From: Actinophytocola sp045807065
GTDB taxonomy: Bacteria; Actinomycetota; Actinomycetes; Mycobacteriales; Pseudonocardiaceae
Length of the DNA: 7,507 nucleotides
Direction of reading: 5' to 3'
Assembly: GCF_045807065.1 (NCBI RefSeq)
Contig: NZ_JBJMIE010000689.1
Location: 1 to 7,507 of the forward strand
Part shown: positions 1-6,123 of the stretch, one piece after another
Numbering within the stretch: the stretch's first letter is position 1
Layout: each line of letters starts with the position of its first letter
Translations under genes and position numbers: made by a program
The notes under the pieces: model-generated
The model's database searches: none
What the model saw: only the letters and a program-made list of their open reading frames with translations
What the model was told of the DNA's origin: nothing

Positions 1-98
1 GCCACCTGCGGCGATCTCGCGTCAACGCGAAATCCGGGCCCGACGAGCGGGGTCGCCTGGGCATGTGCGGGCTCCTCGACAATTACCGGTACGACTGA
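1..98 (+). CDS. Possible 3' end of an upstream gene (partial, uncertain)
   Basis: The frame entering at base 3 stays open to a TGA at 96-98. About 26 of its 31 codons end in G or C, as in a real gene of this genome, and the bias persists to the stop. The visible tail ends in GMCGLLDNYRYD. I recognise no family. A minus-strand frame starting at the CAT at 62-64 and leaving the left edge shares the same wobble column, so a divergent gene cannot be excluded; its first residues do not look like a LacI-family helix-turn-helix. The other two forward frames have weaker wobble bias. No clear terminator follows the stop; the small hairpin at 17-30 (stem TCGCG/CGCGA) lies inside the frame and has no T-tract. 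Confidence 0.3.
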   Translation, partial: HLRRSRVNAKSGPDERGRLGMCGLLDNYRYD

Positions 99-137
99 CC
101 GCTGCGGGACCGATACATACCGTTACTGTTGATCATA

Positions 138-151
138 GGAAAGCCCTTGCC
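138..151. promoter_or_regulatory. Upstream LacI-type operator candidate (O1)
   Basis: GGAAAGCCCTTGCC matches 13 of 14 bases of the second site at 181-194. It overlaps the proposed -35 box at 147-152. The centre is CC instead of CG, so it is a weaker palindrome than the downstream site. LacI/CcpA-family regulators typically bind palindromes of this length with a central CG and flanking A/T, such as GAAAGCGCTTTC. That a LacI-type protein binds here is inference. Confidence 0.45.
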
Positions 152-176
152 GCGACCAGGTTCGGACAAATAGAGT
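147..176 (+). promoter_or_regulatory. Probable sigma-70-type promoter of the operon
   Basis: TTGCCG at 147-152 (4 of 6 with TTGACA) and TAGAGT at 171-176 (4 of 6 with TATAAT, including the key first TA and last T) are 18 bp apart. The -10 lies in one of the few AT-richer stretches of the window. Transcription would start near 183, giving a leader of about 40 nt before the GTG at 225. Both operator candidates sit on this promoter, which strengthens the call. Confidence 0.5.
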
Positions 177-180
177 CCTG

Positions 181-194
181 GGAAAGCGCTTGCC
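181..194. promoter_or_regulatory. Downstream LacI-type operator candidate (O2)
   Basis: GGAAAGCGCTTGCC contains the perfect 8-bp palindrome AAGCGCTT (184-191), and 12 of its 14 positions pair symmetrically. This is the classic LacI-family form. It covers the predicted transcription start, a normal place for a repressor. The copy at 138-151 is 43 bp upstream, close to four helical turns, so one tetramer or two dimers could bind on the same face. The regulator gene is not in the window. Confidence 0.6.
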
Positions 195-224
195 TGGCAG
201 AGTCGCCCATGGCGGGAGGAACTC

Positions 225-3200
225 GTGAGAACCCGGAGCTGCGTCGCAGCGTTCTGTCTGTCGCTGGTCGTGGGCACCATGGCGGCACCGGTCGCGACCG
301 CTCAGGCCCGGTTCGAAGTGCTCGTCTTCTCCAAGGTCAACGGCTACCACCACGACTCGATCCCCGCCGGTCAGCAGGCGATCGTCGAGCTGGGCGCCGA
401 GCACGGCTTCGGCGTCACCGTCACCGACGACGCGAGCGTCTTCACCGACGCCGGCCTCGCCCCCTACCAGGCGGTCGTCTTCAACAACACCAACAGCCGC
501 GACGGCGCGATCCTCACCGCGGACCAGCGTGCCGCGTTCGAACGCTACATCCGCGGCGGCGGTGGCTACGCCGGCATCCACTCCGCCAGCGGCACCGAGT
601 ACGACTGGCCCTGGTACGGCCAGTTGGTGGGCGCCTTCTTCGACAAGCACCCGGCCGTCCAGCCGCTCAGGGTGCAGGTCGACGACCGCGTCCACCCGTC
701 GACGAGGGACCTGCCCCAGGACTGGGCGTGGACCGAGGAGCCCTACGACTTCCGCACCAACCCCCGCGGCAGCGTGCACGTCCTCGCCAGCTATGACACC
801 CGCAGCTACACCGGCCACACGATGGGCGCCGACCACCCCATCTCCTGGTGCCAGGACTTCGACGGCGGCCGCTCCTGGTACACGGGTCTCGGCCATGAGG
901 TGAGCGCGTACAGCGACCAGAACTTCCGCGCGCACATCCTCGGCGGCATCGAGTGGGCGGCCGGCGCGGCCAAGGGCGACTGCGGACCCACCCAGGACGA
1001 CCGCTGGCGGAAGACCCTCCTCGAGGGCGACACCGACGACCCGCTGCAGCTCGAGGTCGACAACCGGGGCCGCGTCTTCTACATCCAGCGCGCCGGCCAG
1101 CTCAACGTCTACGACCCGCGGGTCGGCCACACCTACGAGGCCGGCAGGTTCGACGCGTTCGTCCTGCAGACCCACGGCATGCACGGCTTCGCGCTGGACC
1201 CGGACTTCGCCAGGAACGGCTACATCTACGTCTACTACTCGCCGCGGACCAAGAACGTGAACCGCCTGTCGCGGGTCACCTTCGACGAGTTCACCAACAC
1301 CGTCAAGAACGAGAAGGTCCTGCTGGAGTTCTTCTCCCAGCGGGAGATCAACGCCCACGAGGGCGGCGGCATGGACTTCGACAGCAAGGGCAACCTGTAC
1401 CTCGCCACCGGCGACAACACGGACCCGTGCTGCGAGGGCTACGCGCCGATCGACGAGCGCCCCGGCCGGGAGAACCAGGACGCCCAGCGCACCGCCGCCA
1501 ACACCAACGACCTCCGCGGCAAGATCCTCCGCGTCCACCCGGAACCCGACGGCACGTACACGGTCCCGGACGGCAACCTGTTCCCGCCCGGCACCGCGAG
1601 GACTCGCCCCGAGATCTACGTGATGGGCCTGCGCAACCCGTACCGCCTGCACGTCGACCCCACCAACGACTGGGTGTACTGGGGCGAGGTCGGCCCGGAC
1701 GCGCAGGACGACAACCCGACCCGCGGCCCGATGGGCTACGACGAGTTCAACATCGCGAAGGCACCCGGCAACTTCGGCTGGCCGCTGTGCATCGGCAAGA
1801 ACCGCCCGTACATCGAGTACGACTTCGCGACCGGCACCCCCGGCCAGCCGTACGACTGCGACGGCGGCCCCACCAACAACTCGCCGAACAACACCGGCCT
1901 CACGCGGCTCCCGCCCGTGCAACCGGCCTGGCTGCCCTACCCGTACCGGGTCAGTGACGAGTGGCCCGAGCTGGGCACCGGCGGCCGCCTCGCGGTCGGC
2001 GGCCCCACCTACCACTACAACCCCGACCTCGACTCGGAGACGAAACTCCCCGAGTACTACGACGGCACGACGTTCATCGCCGACTGGACGCGCAACGCCG
2101 TCTTCGAGGTGAAGAAGGACGGCGCGGGGAACGCCCTGTCCCTCAACAGGTTCCTGCCGCACAGCACGTTCCTGCGGCCGATAGACATGGAGATCGGCCC
2201 GGACGGCGCGCTGTACGTGATCGAGTGGGGGACGAACTACGGCGGCTCCGGCCGTGGCGACCCCAACTGGGACTCGGGCATCTACCGCCTCGACTACCTC
2301 CGCCCGGGAGAACGCGCGCCGGTCGCCAGGGCCACCGCGACCCCGGCTTCCGGCCACGGCCCGCTGACCGTCCGCCTCGCCAGCCAGTCGACGGACCCGG
2401 ACGGCCAGGCACTCACGTACGCGTGGGACTTCGACGGTGACGGCAGGACCGACTCGACGGACGCCGACCCGACCCACACGTTCACCAGCGACGGCACGCA
2501 CCAGGCACGCCTCGTCGTCACCGACCCGACGGGCCGCGGGTCGGCGACCACCGTCAGGGTGACGGTCGGCAACACGGCACCGACCGTCAGGATCACGGAT
2601 CCGGTGGAGGGCCAGGTCTTCGACTGGGGCGTGCCGATCCCGTACACGCTGCGGGTGACCGACCCCGACGGCGCGGTCGACTGCGACCTGCCGCTGACGA
2701 AGGGCGGCGTCGGCCACCTGCGGCAGGTGCACCCGGTGAGCCAGAACCGTGGCTGCGCGGGCGAACTGACCCCGACCATCGTCGCCGGCCACGAGCCCAA
2801 GGACAACCTGACCTACGTCCTCGACGCGAGCTACACCGACACGGGCACCCCGGCGCTCACCGCGACCGACCGCGTCACGCTGCAGCCGCGGCACAAGGAG
2901 GCCGAGCACTACAGCCGGCAGAGCGGCACCCGCGTCGTCAACAACAGCGAGGGCAACGGCGCCGGCCTGGTCGGCGGCATCTCGAACGGTGACTGGTTGA
3001 GCTTCACCCCGGTGAACCTGAAGGGCGTGACCGGCCTCAGGTTCCGCGTCGCCAGCAGCGCCAACGGCGGCACGATCGAAATACGGCAAGGGAACCCGGA
3101 CGGCCCGCTGCTGGGCGGCGCCGCCGTACCGGTGACCGGCGGCGGCCAGAACTGGACCGTGGTCACGGCACCGGTGACCGACCCCGGCGTCACGCACGAG

Positions 3201-3266
3201 CTGTTCCTCGTGGCCAGGGGCGGCACCGGAGACCTGTTCAACCTCGACTGGTTCGAGTTCGCTTGA
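225..3266 (+). CDS. Secreted ThuA-like / PQQ-type sugar dehydrogenase / PKD / CBM6 multidomain protein
   Basis: The GTG start is chosen because GGGAGGA (214-220) sits 4 nt upstream and a Sec signal peptide follows: MRTR, a hydrophobic core at about 7-21, and cleavage probably after ATA or AQA (residues 26-28). Residues 29-250 are ThuA-like: GYHHDS at 40, the GGGYAGIHSA region at 112-121, DWPWYGQLVGAFFDKHP, and YTGLGH at 219-224. Residues 255-695 form a glucose/sorbosone-dehydrogenase beta-propeller of the soluble PQQ class, with HEGGGMDF at 378, TNDLRGKILRV at 427, GLRNPYRL at 468 (Arg-Asn at the equivalent of the cofactor-contact pair) and GPDGALYVIEWG at 658. A PKD domain covers 697-783 (TYAWDFDGDG at 731-740, possibly calcium-binding). 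An Ig-like segment with two cysteines (820, 844) covers 786-888. A CBM6-like module covers 892-1013 (EAEHYS, NGDWLSF, ending LDWFEF). The family suggests extracellular binding and oxidation of a carbohydrate; the substrate and whether PQQ is really used are unknown. It leads the operon, 23 bp ahead of the permease gene. Confidence 0.93.
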   Translation: MRTRSCVAAFCLSLVVGTMAAPVATAQARFEVLVFSKVNGYHHDSIPAGQQAIVELGAEHGFGVTVTDDASVFTDAGLAPYQAVVFNNTNSRDGAILTADQRAAFERYIRGGGGYAGIHSASGTEYDWPWYGQLVGAFFDKHPAVQPLRVQVDDRVHPSTRDLPQDWAWTEEPYDFRTNPRGSVHVLASYDTRSYTGHTMGADHPISWCQDFDGGRSWYTGLGHEVSAYSDQNFRAHILGGIEWAAGAAKGDCGPTQDDRWRKTLLEGDTDDPLQLEVDNRGRVFYIQRAGQLNVYDPRVGHTYEAGRFDAFVLQTHGMHGFALDPDFARNGYIYVYYSPRTKNVNRLSRVTFDEFTNTVKNEKVLLEFFSQREINAHEGGGMDFDSKGNLYLATGDNTDPCCEGYAPIDERPGRENQDAQRTAANTNDLRGKILRVHPEPDGTYTVPDGNLFPPGTARTRPEIYVMGLRNPYRLHVDPTNDWVYWGEVGPDAQDDNPTRGPMGYDEFNIAKAPGNFGWPLCIGKNRPYIEYDFATGTPGQPYDCDGGPTNNSPNNTGLTRLPPVQPAWLPYPYRVSDEWPELGTGGRLAVGGPTYHYNPDLDSETKLPEYYDGTTFIADWTRNAVFEVKKDGAGNALSLNRFLPHSTFLRPIDMEIGPDGALYVIEWGTNYGGSGRGDPNWDSGIYRLDYLRPGERAPVARATATPASGHGPLTVRLASQSTDPDGQALTYAWDFDGDGRTDSTDADPTHTFTSDGTHQARLVVTDPTGRGSATTVRVTVGNTAPTVRITDPVEGQVFDWGVPIPYTLRVTDPDGAVDCDLPLTKGGVGHLRQVHPVSQNRGCAGELTPTIVAGHEPKDNLTYVLDASYTDTGTPALTATDRVTLQPRHKEAEHYSRQSGTRVVNNSEGNGAGLVGGISNGDWLSFTPVNLKGVTGLRFRVASSANGGTIEIRQGNPDGPLLGGAAVPVTGGGQNWTVVTAPVTDPGVTHELFLVARGGTGDLFNLDWFEFA

Positions 3267-3289
3267 GAATGAGAAGGTGGCGGCATTAG

Positions 3290-4168
3290 GTGTCAAGCAT
3301 GGTGACCTCAAACGAAGCACGGGCCGAGCCGAAACCGGCGAGGCCCACGCCGGAACCGATGCCGGGTGCCACGATGGGCACGCGCGTCGTGAAGCTCCTC
3401 GACTCGCTGTGGCGGCCGGCGCTGCTGCTCGGGCTCATCTTCGTGGCGTGGTGGATCATCACCGCGGCCGGTTGGGTGCAGCCGTACCTGGTGCCGACGC
3501 CGAAGGCGGTGTGGGACCGGATCGTCCAGGACTGGTCGTCGCTGATGTACCACTCCTACGTCACCTTCTACGAGACGGTGGTCGGCTTCCTGCTCGCGAG
3601 CGTGCTCGGCCTCGTCACGGCCGTGGCGATCGCCTACTCGAGGACGATGGAGCGGACGCTCTACCCGATCGTCCTGTTCGCACAGGTGATCCCGAAGATC
3701 GCGATCGCACCGCTGATCGTCGTGTGGTTCAGCAACGGTCTCGCCTCGAAGATCATCCTGGCGGTGCTGATCGCGTTCTTCCCCGTGGTCGTCTCGGGGG
3801 TGGCCGGGCTCCGCTCGACCGACCCCGAGCTGCTGGAACTGTCCTCGACCATGGGCGCCAGCCGGTGGCAGACGTTCCGCAAGATCCGTTTCCCCAACGC
3901 GCTGCCCCATCTCATGGCCGGGTTGAAGGTGGCGGTGACGCTCGCCGTGGTCGGTGCGGTGGTCGGCGAGTTCGTCGGGGCCAGCGAGGGGCTCGGCTAC
4001 GAGCTGATGATCGCCAACGGGAACCTCGACTCGCCGCTGCTGTTCGCCGCCCTGATCCTCATGTCGCTCATCGGCATCCTCCTGTTCGTGGCCGTCGAGG
4101 TGCTCGAGGCCCTGCTGATCCCGTGGCACGCCAGCCGCCGGGCCGCCACCCCACTCACGACCTCCTGA
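3290..4168 (+). CDS. ABC transporter permease, SsuC/TauC (BPD_transp_1) type
   Basis: This 292-residue inner-membrane subunit has a charged, proline-rich cytoplasmic N-terminus (1-40) and about six hydrophobic spans, near 43-60, 95-115, 124-146, 153-173, 212-232 and 249-273. The ATPase-docking EAA loop is visible at 183-202: ELSSTMGAS, then KIRFPNALP, matching the family pattern with Gly and the final hydrophobic-Pro. PYLVPTPKAVW at 65-75 is a typical start of the sulfonate/nitrate/taurine permease class. Only one permease gene is present, so a homodimer is expected, as in SsuABC. The GTG at 3290 has GAAGGTGG 9 nt upstream; ATG 3299 is the alternative and changes only three residues. It is probably co-transcribed with the upstream secreted protein (23-bp gap). 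The family does not reveal the substrate. Confidence 0.93.
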   Translation: MSSMVTSNEARAEPKPARPTPEPMPGATMGTRVVKLLDSLWRPALLLGLIFVAWWIITAAGWVQPYLVPTPKAVWDRIVQDWSSLMYHSYVTFYETVVGFLLASVLGLVTAVAIAYSRTMERTLYPIVLFAQVIPKIAIAPLIVVWFSNGLASKIILAVLIAFFPVVVSGVAGLRSTDPELLELSSTMGASRWQTFRKIRFPNALPHLMAGLKVAVTLAVVGAVVGEFVGASEGLGYELMIANGNLDSPLLFAALILMSLIGILLFVAVEVLEALLIPWHASRRAATPLTTS

Positions 4169-4197
4169 GCTGCCGGGCCACCCGCAAGCTCCGCTCC

Positions 4198-4204
4198 GAA
4201 GGGA
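4198..4204 (+). promoter_or_regulatory. Ribosome binding site of the binding-protein gene
   Basis: GAAGGGA lies 7 nt before the ATG at 4212 and fixes that start, which also places a lipoprotein signal peptide at the N-terminus. The 43-nt gap after the permease stop contains no clear promoter or hairpin. Confidence 0.6.
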
Positions 4205-4211
4205 CATCTCA

Positions 4212-5240
4212 ATGAAGCGTTTACTGACAGGCATAGTCGCCGCGGCACTACTCGTCGGGTGCGCCCCGAGCGGGCAGAACAACAACAGCGGCTCGGGTTC
4301 GACGAACTCGGGCAGCAGTGGTCCGAAGGAGACGGTCACCTTCACCCTCAACTGGGTGCCCTACGGCGAGCACGCGCCGTTCTACTACGGGATCGAGAAG
4401 GGCTACTACGCCGACGAGGGCATCGACCTGCAGATCAAGCCGGGCAGCGGTTCCGGCACCACGATCAAGGCGGTCGCGCAGGGCCAGACCACGTTCGGCT
4501 GGGCGGACACCCCGCCGCTGCTCAACGCGATCTCGAGCGGCATGCCGGTGAAGAGCGTCGGTGTGTTCCTGCAGAAGGGACCGGCGTCGATCGAGTTCCT
4601 GGCGGAGAAGAACATCAAGTCCATCAAGGACCTCAAGGGCAAGACCGTCGGCGGCACCCCCGGCGACGCCATGTACGCGTCGTTCCCCGCGCTGCTCGCG
4701 GCGAACGGCATGCAGCCGTCGGACGTCACCGTCGTGAACATGGACGCCGCCAACAAGATCGCGCAGCTCGCGGCCGGTCAGGTCGACGCGATCATGGGCT
4801 TCTTCCACGACCAGGGGCCGACGATCGAGAACAAGACCGGCAAGAAGGTCGACCACCTGCTGTTCGCCGACTCCGGGCTGAACATGCTCGGCCTCGGCAT
4901 CGTAGCCAGCGATGATACGCTATCGTCCAAAAAGGACCTCGTCGGCAAGTTCGTGCGGGCCACCCAGAAGTCGTGGACCGAGGCCGCGAAGCACCCCGAG
5001 GACGCCGCGAAGGTCATGGTCGACCTGGCCGAGAACGAGCCGCCGCAGGAGGTCCTCGTCAAGCAGCTCAAGCTGGCGATCACGCTGCTGCAGCTGAAGA
5101 CCGCCGGCGCGCCGGGGGTGAACACGGAGAAGCAGTGGAGCGACACCATTGACGTCATGTCGAAGAACGCCGGGCTGAAGGAGCCGGGCGAGCCGTCCAA
5201 GTACTGGAACGGCAGCTTCGCGAAGGCCGACGGATCATGA
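4212..5240 (+). CDS. NMT1/THI5-like solute-binding lipoprotein of the ABC importer
   Basis: This 342-residue protein starts with a type II signal peptide: Lys-Arg, a hydrophobic core, and lipobox LVGC with the lipidated cysteine at residue 17. A Ser/Gly/Asn-rich linker runs to about 38. The mature part is a two-lobe type II binding protein of the NMT1/THI5-like and SsuA class: TFTLNWVPYGEHAPFYYGIEK at 43-63, GYYADEGIDL, then AVAQGQTTFGWADTPPLL at 87-104, SIKDLKGKTVG at 137-147, and AAGQVDAIMGFF at 187-198. Relatives bind aliphatic sulfonates, nitrate or pyrimidine precursors such as formylaminopyrimidine; LNWVP..HAPFY resembles the ThiY side. The ligand here cannot be read from sequence, and the neighbours suggest a sugar-derived or polyol-like compound. 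The fourth codon is TTA (4221-4223), the only in-frame TTA I found in the window, and ATA follows at codon 8. Codons 231-237 include GTA and CTA, rare in this genome. Confidence 0.93.
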   Translation: MKRLLTGIVAAALLVGCAPSGQNNNSGSGSTNSGSSGPKETVTFTLNWVPYGEHAPFYYGIEKGYYADEGIDLQIKPGSGSGTTIKAVAQGQTTFGWADTPPLLNAISSGMPVKSVGVFLQKGPASIEFLAEKNIKSIKDLKGKTVGGTPGDAMYASFPALLAANGMQPSDVTVVNMDAANKIAQLAAGQVDAIMGFFHDQGPTIENKTGKKVDHLLFADSGLNMLGLGIVASDDTLSSKKDLVGKFVRATQKSWTEAAKHPEDAAKVMVDLAENEPPQEVLVKQLKLAITLLQLKTAGAPGVNTEKQWSDTIDVMSKNAGLKEPGEPSKYWNGSFAKADGS

Positions 5241-5323
5241 CAGGCGTGAGCGGAGCTTGCGGAGCAAACCATGGGCACGGCGCCGACGAACGGCGTCACC
5301 GAGCCTGCGAGGGGACGTCGTGA
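5237..5323 (+). other. Spacer between binding-protein and ATPase genes with overlapping short open frames
   Basis: An ATG at 5237 overlaps the binding-protein stop as ATGA. It opens a 28-codon frame that ends in a TGA overlapping the GTG at 5320 as GTGA. Its peptide begins MTGVSGACGANHGHG and has two cysteines; it matches nothing I know. A second short frame starts at ATG 5271, with GCGGAGC 5 nt upstream, and encodes 20 residues beginning MGTAPTNGVTEPA; its first ten codons after the ATG all end in G or C. The DNA also repeats CGGAGC at 5251-5256 and 5260-5265. The spacer could be a translational bridge, the remnant of a lost gene start, or an intergenic repeat. I do not claim a real protein. 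Confidence 0.25.
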
Positions 5324-6111
5324 GCGGTGACGCAGTTATGACCGGCACCGCCGTCGACATCGAGAACGTGACGGTCCGGTTCCGCTCCAAGCGGTCCACC
5401 ACCACCGCGCTCGACGACGTCAGCATGCGGATCGAGGCCGGCGAGTTCATCTCGATCGTCGGCCCGTCCGGGTGCGGCAAGTCCACCCTGCTCAAGGCGG
5501 TCGCCGGGCTGGTGAGGCCGACCGAGGGCACGATCTCGCTGTTCGGCACCGAGGTCACCAGGCCACAGCGGAACATCGGCTTCGCGTTCCAGCGCGCGGC
5601 ACTGCTGGAGTGGCGGGGCGTGCGCAAGAACATCCTGCTGCAGGCCGAGATGCGCGGCATGGACAGGGCCAGGGCCGGGCGGCGTGCCGACGAGCTGATC
5701 GAGCTGACCGGTCTCACCGGGTTCGAGAAGGCGTTGCCGCACGAGCTCTCCGGCGGCATGCAGCAGCGGGTGGCGCTGTGCCGCGCGCTGCTGCACGAGC
5801 CGCCGGTCCTGCTCATGGACGAACCGTTCGGCGCGCTCGACGCGCTGACCCGCGAGCAGCTCAACGCCGAGCTGAACAAGATCTGGCGGGAGACCGGCAC
5901 GACCATCCTGCTGGTCACGCACTCCATCGCCGAGGCCGTGTTCCTCGGCACCCGGGTGGAGGTGATGAGCCCGCGCCCGGGCCGGTTGATGCGCACGCTG
6001 CCGGTGGAACTGCCCCGGGAACGGGAGTACGCGCAGGTGATGACCGACACCCGGTTCGGCGCGCTCACCCGCGAGATCCGTGAACTTCTCGGCGCACACG
6101 AGTCTCACTAA
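5320..6111 (+). CDS. ABC transporter ATP-binding protein, SsuB/TauB type
   Basis: The ATPase that powers the importer has all motifs intact. Numbered from GTG 5320 (263 residues): Walker A GPSGCGKST at 48-56, Q-loop glutamine 91 in FAFQRAALLEW, signature LSGGMQQR at 143-150, Walker B VLLMDE at 163-168, D-loop FGALD at 170-174, and switch histidine 201 in LLVTHS. The EPFGALDALTR and THSIAEAVFL segments are typical of the nitrate/sulfonate/taurine importer class and fit the permease and binding protein upstream. The start is uncertain. GTG 5320 has AGGGGA 4 nt upstream; ATG 5338 has only a weak GGTGA; a TTG at 5257 is in frame, but its first codons lack the genome's wobble bias, so I reject it. 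The conserved domain begins at VDIENVTVRF in either case. The stop is TAA followed in frame by TAG. Confidence 0.93.
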   Translation: MSGDAVMTGTAVDIENVTVRFRSKRSTTTALDDVSMRIEAGEFISIVGPSGCGKSTLLKAVAGLVRPTEGTISLFGTEVTRPQRNIGFAFQRAALLEWRGVRKNILLQAEMRGMDRARAGRRADELIELTGLTGFEKALPHELSGGMQQRVALCRALLHEPPVLLMDEPFGALDALTREQLNAELNKIWRETGTTILLVTHSIAEAVFLGTRVEVMSPRPGRLMRTLPVELPREREYAQVMTDTRFGALTREIRELLGAHESH

Positions 6112-6123
6112 TAGGAGAACCAC

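Noticed and set aside
17..30. Hairpin TCGCG-TCAA-CGCGA as a terminator
   Set aside because: The stem is only 5 bp with no following T-tract, and it lies inside the likely reading frame at the left edge.
123..3320. A minus-strand open frame of more than 1000 codons opposite the secreted dehydrogenase
   Set aside because: It is a GC-skew shadow. Its translation is dominated by Val, Ala, Arg and Asp with no recognisable domain, while the plus strand carries a signal peptide and clear family motifs.
5257..5319. N-terminal extension of the ATPase from a TTG start at 5257
   Set aside because: The extra codons are rich in Arg and lack the G/C wobble bias until about 5311; the conserved ABC domain needs none of them.
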